64,000 nt of DNA. It comes from Ianthella basta (Eukaryota > Porifera > Demospongiae > Verongiida > Ianthellidae). A program made the position numbers and the translations under genes. Location of the stretch: assembly GCA_964019415.1 (NCBI GenBank), contig OZ025875.1:4357411-4421410 (forward strand), in the 5' to 3' direction. Shown here piece by piece: positions 22,368 to 34,885 of this stretch. Every line of letters begins with the position of its first letter. The first letter of the stretch is position 1. The notes under the pieces were generated by a model. It was not told the DNA's origin. It ran no database searches and was given only the letters and a program-made list of their open reading frames with translations.

Positions 22368-22869
22368 GATAAAATGTCACTAGCTACAATCAGCTGAAAG
22401 TTTCGCTATCTGGAATTCTAGATCTGCTATATACAAAGAGGAGCTGGGCGCAACCTTTGTCCCAATTTTTCTCGGCCCCCCTCCGATGGATTACCACTAC
22501 ACTTAATTGTCCAGCACTGCGACGCTGTGGTGTAGGCTGCACAATAAGGTTTTCGTTCTTTAATGGCCAGCAACCAAGGAGGGAGAAACCGAACCAGTTT
22601 TGAGAAAACTCATCCGCTGACCTTTCCCGCGTCCGGTAGCGCTTTGCTACCAAACTTTCTCAGAGGCACCATGCTATGCCTTGCGCCATCAGGGAAGAGG
22701 TGCTCAGAAATGGGCTACTCTTGCAGCATACAAGGGGGAAAGTTTGGGCACGCTTGTGTACCAAACTCTTTGGACGGCGGCAGGTAGATTGCTACCAAAC
22801 TTTCCCAATCATCTCATCTGTTGCTGCTACATGTCAAGATCACCATCATGAGGGATGAGATAAGTGTGA

Positions 22870-23480
22870 TGAAGAGTGAATTGGATGAAATGTTTGACTG
22901 TACATGGCAGCTTCCCAGTTGACCTGGTGCTGGTTGGACCAGGAGTGCAGTGCAATACCATTTTTGGAGTCATTTTTCTTCACTGCTGTTTTGTGCTCAC
23001 TGATCTGCTTCTCCAAGGTTCTTCCTGTCCCTCCAATGTATACACTCGGACAATCCTTGCACGGTACCTCATAGACTACTCCCTTCTTCTTCCTGTCTGA
23101 TCTTGGCTGCTTCACTTTCACTAGTGAGGAGCTGAGGGTGCTTCTGAATGACGTCATTGTTTTCACTCCCAGTGGTTTGCACATCTCAATTCATTCACTG
23201 ACTCCTCTGACATATGGAATGTGTAGGAATTTGGGAGATGTCTTACTTTCTACATTGGTGATGGTTGGTGTTGTTCTGCCTCTCAAGTGTTTCTTCACAT
23301 CTGTTCCAGGGAAGCCATTGGCCCTGAACATTTGTCTGAGGTGCTGGATCTCCTGCCATCATTTTCCTCCACTGCATATACCTTCTCAGCTCTGACCCTC
23401 AAGCACTGCACGACTCCTCTGAACACCATGGCTGGGTGGTGAGAGTTGAAGTTCAATGACACACCCACCTTTATTTAATG
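22870..23480 (-). pseudogene. Penelope-like element: post-RT linker and GIY-YIG endonuclease
   Basis: The minus strand reads VVYEVPCKDCPSVYIGGTGR, then TLEKQISEHKTAV and HSWSNQHQVNW, the GIY-YIG nuclease module with the CxxC insert (PCKDC) that follows RT in Penelope-like elements. Upstream (23,200-23,460) lies the linker with broken frames, including HPAMVFRGVVQCLRVRAE and IPYVRGVSEWI. The GIY-YIG core Arg (TGRT) and downstream Glu are visible. No RT remains in this copy. A degenerate hammerhead sits just beyond the upstream end at 23500-23541. Confidence 0.8.
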
Positions 23481-23499
23481 CCGCGCTCCTCTAAGTTTG

Positions 23500-23541
23500 T
23501 ATTACAACTGATGAAGATCTATGCATCTAAATGTTCTGTAC
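23500..23541 (+). ncRNA. Degenerate hammerhead next to the Penelope-like relic
   Basis: TATTACAA precedes CTGATGA (23508-23514), then AGATC TATG CATCT as helix II, then TAAATGTTCTGTAC where GAAACGT(C)CTGTAC would be expected. The overall layout parallels the hammerhead at 5021-5061, but GAAA is replaced by TAAA and helix II is imperfect, so it is probably inactive. Confidence 0.45.
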
Positions 23542-24000
23542 TCTATTGAAGTTAATACTGCGCTTGAAGCTCCTAAACTTCCATTGCATCATGACCATGC
23601 ATGCAGTAATGAACCTCTATACAGCATCATACTGTATTATATATTTCTATTTGCCATATAGCTATAGACCTTTCAAAATTTCATCACAAAACCTCATGAC
23701 ATTGCGCTGTTACCCACCAAGTAGCAACATACTTGCTTCCATATCAACTTCTAGCTACCTTGACTTTATCAACTTGTTCTTGCATATTAAACTTTTAAGA
23801 CTTTAAATACCATGCACAAACAATTAATGGACTGGGAAAAGCTGTGCGTCACCTACCATGAGGTACAAAATGTCTGAAATAATTTACTGTTGCTGTTTCA
23901 CGGCAGGATGTGTACACTGCAGCTATAAAACAACTTGGTGGCCCTGTGTGTCTTATAACCACTGCATTTGCATGGAGAACTTCACCCAGTAGATGACTGG

Positions 24001-24864
24001 TTAGAGGGATTGAGGGTACAGTCTACCACATCTTGTTGCACAGTCACATTCACACCCAATGGGGCAGGACCTCACTCCTCGAGAAATCATAACCTACAGC
24101 ATGTGCAGGAGTGTCAGACATGAAATTGCATAGTCAGTACAGGTGCTGCATGCATGCATACAATTGTATGTACATATATCGGCATAGCAGGAAGTACTCA
24201 TGCATGTATTGTTATATTATACATCTGCATGCCTACTGACTTCTGCATACGCACACATTAATGAAATAGTAAAACAGATAAGGAAAAGCCTGTCCAGCTG
24301 CAGACTCCAGCTTACAAGCATCTCCCAACCATGCACAGGACAGTGCTGTGTATGCAGTCTAATATGTGCTGCATGGACACGTCACCTGTGCTTGCCGGTC
24401 CACCCGATCTGCCAGATCTTTTTTATCCAGGCTGGGTACATGATGCCAGAATCGTCCTGCACTCGCTATTCCACGAGGCCACACCTGTAAGTCAAACACC
24501 ACTGTGGTACATAGACATGTCTTGCTGAGCATGTGCTGAGAACTGAGAGCTATGTATGTAAATGCATGGTGGAGGAATATTCTGCAGAGATTACAGATTC
24601 ATGCCAAATCATTTGTAAATGCACTAGGAATGACTGAATGAATTAAATTGAATTATTTTAACTCAATCAAGCTGGAGTGCACACTTTTAGACGTGATTTG
24701 ACATGGATAACCTAGCTAGGTTACTATGCTGGCCTAAGGTATATAAGATTACAGATGCATGTGTTGCTTGCAAAATGGATGGATTGCTAGTTCACAAACA
24801 TTCACAAGATTCACACACACACACACACACACATGCACATGCATGCACGCACGCACTCACACAT

Positions 24865-24915
<51 letters not shown>

Positions 24916-27900
24916 CACACACACACACACACACCATTTCATTCTCCCTTCAATCCTGTTTCAGAGGCCAATGCCTCATTGCAGAGACTCCATCAGCACC
25001 ACAGCTTAACAATGAGAGGTGCATGAAGCATCCCCCCCACCCACACACACACACCACCACCATACACACACAGGAGTTCTCATATGTATATCTACGTATG
25101 TACCACTAAACAAGATCAAGTTTTTCACATATATACAAGGTACAGTGTGGCCTTGGCTCTCACCTGCCCTGCCATGGAGTCCATGAGATATTCATCAAGT
25201 GCTTTGTCATGCAGCCAGTGTGCATTTGGTGTTTTGGGAATTAGATAGTGCCCACACTGCCAGACTTTGGTGTACATATCACCCCACATGGCAAACTCAC
25301 CACCAAGGATTAAATTCTGGTGTGGGCTCTATGAAAGTATAATATAAGAGAATTAACCAAGTAACATAGAGTTTCTACGGTAACAATAGCCCACACTCAT
25401 AAAGGCTATCTTGAATATAACCGTGGTTTATGCCATGCAAAGGCCTGTATTGACAACCAACGCAAGGCCCTTCAAAGGTAAGCACGACCATGCTGCTCCA
25501 TTGCAGCATTAAATGCTTGACTTTGGTGTGGTAACATCTCATGCAGCCTCCTTGAACATATCTATTGTTTTCCCCCATCTTGCTCTGCAGCCAACCTAAC
25601 CGTAGTGGCTAATTCCTCAAAATGTTACCACTTGGACTCTGCAGATAAGCCTACTAATTGGGAAAATGCCCTGAATGACATTTTGCTGATGAAACATCCT
25701 CAATGAGCGTCGTCTGCTTTTACATGACTGACCTGCACAATGTACCATGCTCACCCTACCATTATCACGACCACTTGCACAGTCCCCCTAACTGTGTTGC
25801 TTCCTGTCATGAGGCTCATACTTTTCACCTATGTACTAGTATCTAGATACATATAACCTTATAAACGTAACAACCACCTAGCAACGGGAAATGAAGTGGT
25901 GATATTTCCTTTGGCCTGTGGCATCAGGAATTATCACTAATTACATCACACGCTGACATTACACACCACCCACAACCACACAGCACAAAGCATATGCACA
26001 AACATTTTCATCCTCCATTCCCAATGGTGAGTTCCACAAAGTCCAATAGTCTCGTGAACCATATGGGTAGTCAAAATAGTACCACTCTTTACGAGACTCT
26101 ATGCTGCAAAAGACAGAGATTGTAAAATGTATGTGAATGAGATGGCATCAGACATATGCATGCACAGCCAATTCAGCTCTGTTGGACTTGCTGCTCACCT
26201 AGGATGTCCTTTCTTTGCAAAATAACTAGCGGACCTGCCATACCAGGCTTGCAAGACAAGACCAGGAACATCCTACATACGTAGATAAAACGTTTACAGG
26301 TTCTACTGTGTGTTCAAGCATCTGTAATTGAAGACAATGTGTGCTGCTCACCACTTGTGAGCTATCAAATGCTTCTTGCCATGCCACTGGTATTCTTCCC
26401 TTATCCATTATAAACCTGGCAATTTCAGTTTCTAGGCTATTCACATCTTAATTTAAAAAAATCATGAAGAAAGAGGAAGAAAGATAGAAATGCATGGTGA
26501 CACAATTAGCTACATGACTTTGCATTGTGCCATGCATTATACTCCCATGCAATTTTCAAGCCAATTTCATTATAAAATGCATATGATCCTATGTATGTGT
26601 ATACAGTGCAAGTAACAATACTTAAATATACACAAAAGCCAAACTGAAGTCACTGGCTGCAGGTAATAAACTATCTTACTTTTGGAGTTGCACTTTTGAA
26701 AGAAAAGAACATTCCAAGATTCATCAGCACCCATATGAACATACTGATCTGGAAAGATCCCCATAATCTCCTCAAACAGCTTCTTCAGGACTGACACTGA
26801 GTGGCCCTGCAATTAGAGCTAATATACATTAATGCATACTGTGCATAAATAATGTATTAGTTATAGCACCACTAAGTGGGATATGGTTGATTCATATGCA
26901 CAACCCAGCCCAAAGTGAGTGAAGCACCCAAAGGAGAATGCTTATCAATCAGCCATAGCCACCCTGACTTGATTCAATCAATTCCAGTTGTTAGTTTTAG
27001 CTGTGGAAAGCCTCAGTCTACATTATACGTAGCAAGTGCTTTGAATTTCCTGTGTTGGCAGTGCTCTGAGAGGGTGTCATGATCGAATCATACAATGTTA
27101 GTGTTAACTTACATGACCAAACATGACTGTCATTAAACATTTTACATATAGCAGTGCAAAAGGGACAGTGCACTCACTCCTGCATCGTTGTACACTTGAC
27201 CCCATGCTGGAAAGCCACAAAAGGACATGTTTTCACTCAGGCATCGCATTCCACTAGCATGGCCTCTACACATGTACGTATGTAGGTCAAGCATGCAGGA
27301 AACACAGAAACAAGTTACTAACATATACGTAACTCAACAGTTCTTATAAAATTAAGAAGATGAACATTAAAGCAGGAAAACTGAAGTCAGGCTTTCCTGA
27401 TAGTATAATATTCACTGGCATGCCATTAAGTTGACATATTGAATGCTGGCACTCCAGTACTCCAGTGCATTATCACAACCTATAGGCATTCTACCACAAA
27501 ACTATAGGTGGTAGTAGATGTCCAAAAAATGGTGGATGCCTCTGACTACATAAAACTGGCACTTTTTTCTTGCTCATATTATTTTAACTAGACGAATGTA
27601 AAACATTGTGGGGGCGAGCGGGAGTATGCTTATGCATGCAGGGTATGTTGGTAAATAACAGCTGAGACAGCAGAATGTGCATTGAATTAAGATGTGCGAT
27701 GCAGTATCAGTTAGACCGACACAACATTAACTTCGCTACAGCGAGCAAGAGTAAGAGTAGGTAACTCAAAGCTACAGCACACTTCGCACCTGGCCCCTGC
27801 AGTACTTGTAGAGCTACTGGTACAGTGCACCCTCACTCATGATCCTGACAGACAGGCCCGCCCGTCCAGCGGAATCATAAGTATGTGAAGCACTACTGTA

Positions 27901-29703
27901 CCAATTCAACTTCAGCGACAACGAGCAAGAGAACCATCAACCGACAGCACACTTCACAACTGACCCACACAGTCCTTGTGTAGCCAGTGAGCCAATGCAT
28001 CCAGTTCACCTGCCCTATATATCCTGGCAGTAGCGTCGTCCAGCAGACTCTCTACAGCGAGTGGGCACAACTCTAAAAGCCAGCAGCATAGCACTGCTGA
28101 GTTGAATAGATGGCAATGCTCAATGTGACTGTACTGTACGTATGTACTATATATGGTAAACTATTGCACAATGCAACGTACATACCATATATGGTAAACT
28201 ATTGCAGAACTTCTGGTTTCATACCACCCAAAAGTGAGGGGCTTCGCTTTGCTCGCCCCAATAATACTAAGCAGCGCTGCTTATAAACACCACTTGTCCA
28301 CACACACAGTGTCCTTGCATACGGGATTAAGGATATGTACGTTCAATACTTACGGGACATCCAGCTCAGGAATGACTCTGATTCCTCTGTTCTTGGCATA
28401 TTGCACAACCTCCTTGGCATCTTCCTGTGTGTAGTACCTTTCATCTTCATCATAGCAAGAAGAGAGCTTGGGGAATCTACCAGTATAAGCACAATATATA
28501 TATATATGTATATGAACAGAATAATGCAGTAGAGCCATGCAGGTGTTAGCTAGAACATGGGCCATCTGTAGATATGTAGTTATCAAAAGGGCCTGGGTAT
28601 GAGGCTATGTGTGCAAGTACACACAGAGAGAAACATATGTTCTACTTACTGCATGCCAATATTTGGTGTGTATACATAGCACCCAGGAGGTGAAATTCTC
28701 AGCATGCACTTTAAAGTAGAGTAATAGGTTGTACACGAGTCTGTATGGAATGAACACAAGCTGTAATTGATGCAGACTGCTTGCTGAACCCATACCACGC
28801 AAGTGTCTACCATACATTACACAAAGCCTAGCCACCGAACACATATACTGAACATACGCTTTGCTTTCAATGCTGAAGATACAGAAATCTGAGAGGTGCC
28901 AGTGGAACACATTCATCTTCAGGTAGCTCATTGCATCCAGGAAGTTCAGTAGCAGTTCCTTTGGGACAAAGCGGCGCCTAAAGACGGAAAATACATGATT
29001 TGTACAAAATTTAACAGATGGGCTTGCATACATGTGTTGGTGTGTGTTTCCATAAGTGTACGTGCTGTGCCCACTGATGCTACGAGTTCTGTGTTGTGGT
29101 AAACATTTACCCAGTATCCAACATGAATCCTCTGTGCCTGTAGTCAGGGTGATCTTCAATATGTACTTGAGAAGCTTTCAGACAACCACCTACAAACAGT
29201 TGACTCACAGTCTCCAAACCATACCTACAGAAAGGGTATGCATGAGTCTCACAGAACAGATTGACATACAGTAATTATATGTATTTCTACTTTTGCAACA
29301 GGACTCACAGTGCACCAAAAGGGGTCTCAGCATGAATGGCAATGCCGCTGTCAACGTCCACAGTGACAGTATACTTGTAAGAAGTGTTCAGTGACAAAGT
29401 TTCATCATCTTCATCTACGGCAATCTCAATTCTCCTAACGGAGCTGTTTCCAGTTTCAGCATGCTTCTTTGAGATGGACTGCAGAATAGCGTGATATCGC
29501 TTTATACCCTCCTTCAGTATGGGTGATTCTGATGTGGTGTGTATTGCAAACTCAGAGTACAAGCTCAGGGTGAAATTTCCTTCGCGTTCTGAAGTCTTCT
29601 GTGGCAGTGGCCATACACTGATGGAAGCTGGCAAGCATTCAGTTATTCTCTTGTCTGTAAACAAGGCAGAATGTATGACAATGAACAGAGGGGAAAATAG
29701 CAT
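24001..29703 (-). CDS. Beta-N-acetylhexosaminidase (GH20), complete multi-exon gene
   Basis: A lysosomal or secreted GH20 enzyme removing terminal GlcNAc/GalNAc. Exons, 5' to 3': 29703-29309 (signal-like MLFSPLFIVIHSALF, then VWPLPQ; an alternative acceptor at 29654 would place the signal elsewhere), 29224-29111 (FGALYGLETVSQLF across the junction, HRGFMLDTG), 28977-28858 (MNVFHWHLSD), 28476-28354 (AKNRGIRVIPELDVPGH), 27265-27178, 26806-26680 (YVHMGADESWN, containing the catalytic Asp-Glu pair), 26446-26352 (RIPVAWQEAFD), 26270-26200 approximately (GLVLQAWYGRS), 26102-26027 approximately (FDYPYGSRDYW), 25328-25164 (LILGGEFAMWGDMY), 24484-24386 (VWPRGIASAGRFWH), 24093-24001 (ending RLYPQSL, stop TAA). 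Phases agree wherever I checked them. The length fits HEXA/HEXB. One oddity is Ala-Asp-Glu-Ser where Gly-Asp-Glu is usual. Introns hold several small repeats. Confidence 0.9.
24494..24807. other. Intronic sequence of the hexosaminidase gene
   Basis: No additional feature is supported. The plus-strand frames here are antisense to the exon at 24386-24484 or fall in intron. Confidence 0.5.
24810..24933. repeat. (AC)n microsatellite with ATGC interruptions
   Basis: CA dinucleotides run over about 120 bp, broken once by a GCATGCACGC stretch near 24840. A shorter CA tract follows at 25043-25072. Confidence 0.95.
27719..28080. repeat. Tandem pair of ~180-bp diverged units in a hexosaminidase intron
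   Basis: AACTTCGCTACAGCGAGCAA (27729) and AACTTCAGCGACAACGAGCA (27906) begin units that both continue through ACAGCACACTTC..CAACTGACCC / ACAGCACACTTCGCACCTGG and a TGTAG..C motif. There is no ORF. Another direct repeat, TATATGGTAAACTATTGCA, lies at 28150 and 28188. Confidence 0.5.
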
Positions 29704-29955
29704 GTTAATGCGTGTACCCCTTTAGCTTCTTTAGGTAGAAATGTGCATAGAAACGTGCAACCGTACAGCACTGACAGCAGCATGCAGCGCAAAATATTAT
29801 ATTTAGCATTAGATTCAAGAGGCTGCCAGGAATTGAACAATCACTCTGCTCCATGAGAGTATTTCATTGGAATTAACCCAGTGCAACACACTTACATGCA
29901 CAAACAAAATCTACAGAACAAAACCTCATCAAGCAATCCACAGAGACGTGGACAC

Positions 29956-29976
29956 ACATACACACACGCACGCACG

Positions 29977-30023
<47 letters not shown>
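29956..30023. repeat. (AC)n microsatellite
   Basis: CA dinucleotides with a CGCACGCACG segment at the left edge. Confidence 0.95.
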
Positions 30024-30025
<2 letters not shown>

Positions 30026-30061
30026 ACAGCTACTTCTACACAAAGGAAAACAATCCATTAT

Positions 30062-30195
30062 GTTGTAGAGGATCATTACTATGTCATAAAAGACTTGAAA
30101 TGGGGCATTCTTGAGTAATTTATGTAGTAGTCAATGAAGTCAATGATAACGGAACATTTCAGCCTAGGAGGCCGTCTTTAGTTGTTAGACTATGC
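30062..30195. repeat. Fragment of the 35.4-36.5 kb TIR family with decayed hammerhead
   Basis: TTGTAGAGGATCATTACTAT and AATGATAACGGAAC...AGGAGGCCGTC match 35418-35535 in the same orientation. On the minus strand 30190-30151 gives CTAAAGA, GGCC/GGCT and GAAA, a mutated hammerhead layout. Only one arm of the element is recognisable. Confidence 0.55.
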
Positions 30196-30199
30196 ACTA

Positions 30200-31580
30200 C
30201 TTGCCAATGCCCAGCACTTCATTCATTTATAGTTAGAATGCATGGTGTTGTATTCTGCATGAGGTTACAGAATAGTCTATCTAAAACAAGAAGGAATTCG
30301 CTATGAAGTAATCGGTCAGTACGGGTGTCACAGTATGATAGTACAAATCCCACTGAAACATAGCTAGCTAGCTACACAGTGTGATATCTCTACCAATAAG
30401 CTACCACACATTCTAACTCATGATACTCCGTAAACATGTTAGGCAGATTGGATGTGTTCTAGACTATGTGAAGCTTACAGCTGGTAGGAGTAGCTCTTCG
30501 TGAAGCAGTCAGCCACCACAGGTATCCTAACATTATAACACAGAGTATAGTGAACCAGGTACGTATACGCTGTCGCCGGACACGTAGTCCTCTCCAAAAA
30601 CACACTGAACACATCTCAGCTCAATTATGAGGCTTGGGCAGTACATCTGTAGAGGCAGAAACCGTCTAGCGCCAAAGTTAATCTTTCGCGGTCGAAAACT
30701 GCACTGCCTTCGTGAGGGAAATTCCCTTCGATGAGCTACCCTAACAAGGAGGCGGAGGTGGTTATAATATACGAAGGTCGTGACCACAGAAGTCGCCGTT
30801 CTGTCAACCAAACGGCGCCGATTTAGACTCATGCGATGGCTTTGGCAAGGCCTGTGAGTGAAGGATAGGATAGGATTGTATAGATCCAAGTCTAGTACGA
30901 AGGATGCACACCGTATGACTCGTATGACGTCACGAATAAATGGCCGCCAACAGACAGGTGGGTCTGGTACGTAACCGATTACCGTTAAACGAGATACTGT
31001 CAGCTAGCTAGCGCGTGTGCCAGACTTGTAGCTACCTAACTGCACATAATTCATGGCCACACTCAGGAGGGAGGGGGTTCGTCCGAACCCCCCGAACCCC
31101 CCCCCCCGGCTATACCCTTGAGATCGAAAACTATTTTCAAACAATCAGATCTTGTCCTTTCTCTCTCTTCTTGACAATGTCCATGTCACTGGTATCAGTC
31201 AAAAAAGCAACAGACCCATAAGAAGACCTCTTGGACATGCATGAGCTTTCTCACAGCAGACCTTTGCCACTGGCTTAATCCAATTTCATAAGGCTCTCGG
31301 GAATAGTTGGGAGTGACAAGTGTGTGTTATCATAAGATTTAATTCTTTTCGTATGTTTTCGCATAAATTACATGATAACCATGAATGCCCCACAGAGTGC
31401 TCACAGATGCAGCGGTATGAGATTTAGATGCAGCCCCATGAAATACCCGCCAGTGCATCAGGGGCATTTAGTTACCACATTGTGTACTTATTAATTTAGG
31501 TGCTGCGTTTAGGTGCTCATTACCATGGCAACAGGATGTATGGCGTTTTAAAGTATTCTCACTTGTCCTATAAATATTTG
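30200..31580. other. Unassigned intergenic stretch
   Basis: No supported exon. At 31066-31110 there is a G/C-run segment (GGAGGGAGGGGG, C-run at 31098) resembling the edges of the element at 99-446. A plausible but weak exon of the death-domain gene is at 31590-31671. Confidence 0.4.
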
Positions 31581-31805
31581 CCCTCTACAGGTCCCTTACT
31601 TGGACACAAAGTCACAGCCTTCCCAGGATCATCTGGCTCACCTTTGCTGCGGGAGTACAATGGAAAATGATTGGTAATTGGTTTGCATCGAACACGAGTG
31701 GAGTTAGGAATGCAGCTACTGTATGTATGTATGTACATACATATGTATACGTAGTAGGGTGTAATGTGTACATATCACTTGTAACCAACTGCCACTCCCA
31801 TTCAG

Positions 31806-32175
31806 GTCCACATTGGCTGACACAAAAGCCCACTCTAAACGTCATTGCAGAAGAAGTTGTGCCTTTTATAGCCTCCAATAAATGGCGCAATGTTGGCTTG
31901 GAGCTAGGAATGGAGTCATTCAAGTTGGAAGCATTCAGCAGTCCTTACCAAGAGGACTTCCAAAGATATTGCTATGAAATGTTTATGACTTGGCTGCAAG
32001 GAGCACCAGGGACAGGAGATTTGGAGAGAACATGGGAAGTGGTGATTACAGCCGTGGAGAAGGCCACGGGCACAGGCACAGGATATCAAGATGATGTTAA
32101 GAAATCTCTTAAAGGTATGTGTAGGCACACACACACAAACACACACACACACACACACATGCATGCACACATACA

Positions 32176-32258
<83 letters not shown>

Positions 32259-34342
32259 TTTTTAAATTCACATTTCATTTACTCAACAACAGTACAGAGC
32301 AAAAGAAATGGTGTTGAGTTTAAAACAGGTGATGCTCAGCATGCTGTGGAACACATGGCACATCAGTTAGTCCTGACCTCAACAACAATGGTGTATGATA
32401 GCTATAACCTACAGAGACTAGCAATGACATTACATGTACACTATGATACTGCTTGGAAAAAACGTGTTACAGTGAATAATACCTTATGGGTTTAACTGCT
32501 GTATGATGAAAAATTTGCTGTGTTTCTCAGTGCCCAGATAGTGTATGAGCCACATAGCGCTGCTTGTATGAGTTGCTCTTGCACTTGAAATCTTGTGGTT
32601 CTGTTGGTGTTCGTTAGGTTAAAGAGATAGTCTAGGCTTCGAATGTCTAGGAAGCCTCTGCTGCCAACCTGTATGGTATGCAGGCTTCCTGCAATACCTT
32701 TCTGCCTCACTACTTCTAGAAGGTGTAGATATTTGGCCTCCTTCCTGATTGCAGCGTCCTGGAAATTTCCTTCCCAGCAAACAGTGAGCTCAAAAATATG
32801 TATCCGATGATCATTCCAAACAATGATGTCTGGTCTTAGGTCGGTTAGTAGGTATTGGGGGATACGATAGTCTGTACCATCTAGGTCTGCCGTAACAGAA
32901 AATGAGGGTGGAATGTTGGCCTGCAGATGATGAAAAAGGATCAACAGGACCTTGTCGTGTCTGACATTGTATCGGCCTTGTTTGAGTGCAGTGGGACAGT
33001 TGTTCAGTACATGCAATTGCGTCTGACGATGTTTGATGCTGTCACTGGAACATATGGGGCAGTGATCACTTTGGATCTTCTTCCAAAGGCAAAGGTTGCT
33101 ATTGTGTGGGAGAGTGTCAGTAATGGCTTTCATGCCAAAAGCAAAAATGTTCTCAGGTAGTTTGGTTGTAGCTACTGTCCACTGATCATCTGCTTTGTTC
33201 TCTTGCTGTATGAGATCCTTTTCTCTCTGTAAGCTTTGTGCATGGTGCAAGTGAGCTTGAGTGTCTGCCTCAAATACTTCAGTTGCTGCATGCTTGGAGA
33301 TTTGCTTCCTGGATAGTTCTGGGTGTTGGGATACAATCTGGGTTGCTTCTACTGCAGCTAAGAATTTCTTTGCCATTCCTTTGTCATGATCACTCTGTCT
33401 TTGGGCTAGAAATCTGCAGCATGCATCTCGGGATGTCAGTAATCCAGTGTATCTGGTAACTTGTAGCTTCTTAAAAACTGTTGGCAAAGATGGCATCTCC
33501 AGGCCTCCTAATGATCTTGGGAGATATAGCCGAGATGGGTCTGCACATCTTGGAAGCCCACTCCATATCTTTAGGTACTTCCTGGCTAGTGGCTCCAAAG
33601 TGCGTTCAACCCATGTTAGAGGAAGATCAGCTATGGTTAGTAGCCAGTTAAGACGAGGGATCAGAGCTTCTTTGTAGATGCGTAACTTCTGTTGTCTGGT
33701 AAGGGGTGCTTCATGAACCCAAGTGAGGTATCTTTCTAGCTTAGACATCAAGTTAGATTTAATCTCTTCACTGTCAAAACGTGTGGTAATGGGAAGGCCA
33801 AGAAATTTGGCAGCTTTGTCTGCTAGAAAAGGTAAGGGTTCCCCAGCCATTGCCAGTTTTGGGTCATATACCCTGCCTGTTTGACCTGTGATTGCCACAC
33901 ACACACTTACACGCACACACACAAAACACACACATTTGCATGACACATGGCAGCACACAATATGTACATATATTGTACAGAATGTCACCATCACTTTCGT
34001 TTGTGTGTGTGCATGCAGGTGATATCCCACTGAAGGAGAAGCCTGAACTGAAGGATTTAGTGGCCACTTCTACAAAGATTGCATCCATGGATGCCTGGTA
34101 CAATGTTGGCCTGCAGTTGGGGATCTCTGAATACAAACTGGCAACCATCCAAACCAACAAATCAACATGCCAATGCTGCAGGGAAATGTTTTTGAGCTGG
34201 CTCAAAGGAGAGCAGCACACAGGCAACAAGCTAAGAACATGGGAGACACTGCTACAAGCTGTTGCTGCGGTGTTTGGGGGTGGGAAGGATAGCCTCACTG
34301 AGAGGATACGCGATAGCCTCAGAGTGCACTTTTGCAATAGGG
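31806..34342 (+). CDS. Two death-domain exons of a larger death-fold gene
   Basis: Exon 31806-32114 encodes a six-helix death domain (VVPFIASNKWRNVGLELGM, ...CYEMFMTWLQGAPGTGDL, RTWEVVITAVEKA). Exon 34019-34342 encodes a second (STKIASMDAWYNVGLQLGIS, MFLSWLKGEQHTGNKLRTWE, TLLQAVAAVF). Both match the W..VG..LG....L..I......C...ML..WL....G....TW..L..AL pattern. Both exons are phase 1 at each end (G|GT), so they splice in frame and could be duplicated as cassettes. Death domains are adaptors in apoptotic/NF-kB signalling. The N- and C-terminal parts are not found; a preceding exon at about 31590-31671 is possible. A LINE sits in the intron between the two exons. Confidence 0.75.
32126..32256. 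repeat. (AC)n microsatellite at the 3' junction of LINE copy 2
   Basis: A CA array of about 130 bp with CATGCATGC and CATACA interruptions, directly followed by T7 (32257-32263), the complement of the LINE A-tail. Confidence 0.95.
32257..33895 (-). mobile_element. 5'-truncated LINE with restriction-like endonuclease, copy 2
   Basis: The open minus frame 33895-32494 encodes the RT end (AAKFLGLPITTRFDSEEIKS, PRLNWLLTIADLPLTWVERT, PRSLGGLEMPSL), a zinc knuckle (CPICSSDSIKHRQTQLHVLNNC) and a PD...E nuclease (LRPDIIVWNDHRIHIFELTV), then a 3' UTR of ~235 bp and an A7 tail. The ORF is intact over some 460 codons, so this copy is younger than copy 1 (1681-3188), with which it shares domain order and many residues. 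The first RT motifs are missing. GT arrays flank both ends. It is inserted in an intron of the death-domain gene in antisense orientation. Confidence 0.85.
33896..33934. repeat. (AC)n tract at the 5' end of LINE copy 2
   Basis: CACACACACACTTACACGCA continues with ACACACACAAAACACACAC and abuts the truncated 5' end of the LINE, completing the flanking pair with 32126-32256. Confidence 0.9.
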
Positions 34343-34885
34343 GTGAGGATAGCCTTGTATGTATGTGCACTATTGATCACATTTCCATGTGCATATGTGT
34401 ATGGGGGGAGGGGGGGGCACGTACAAACACCCTTTCACCCTTTCACCTGAGTAGAAATCTACCCGTTGTATATGATACACTGCAATGTGCCTGCATATAT
34501 GTCTGTATGTCTATATATAGGCATTAAGTGATACTCAGGTGTGGTATATGATGATCACAGGACTCTCTTTGTCTCTGGCCCTCTTGACTGTAGAGGTTCC
34601 AAAGAATGGACAGTAGTTAGTTAGTTAGTTGTATTTATATTATGCCTGGACTGAGATATTCAAGGCTATAAACTTTGTAATTTCATACCACAAGCTGACT
34701 GTACAGTACCTCCACATTACACACTATAAGTATTTCTATTGTTTGCACCATCTTCATTGTGAAAGAAAAATACAGTGTGTGTACTCACGGCTTAGAACTG
34801 CATTGTATTAGAACTTACAAAAGTATGTATCAGTTTATCACACTAGCATACTAGGATGGCCCGTGGCACAGAACAGAATGTTGTC

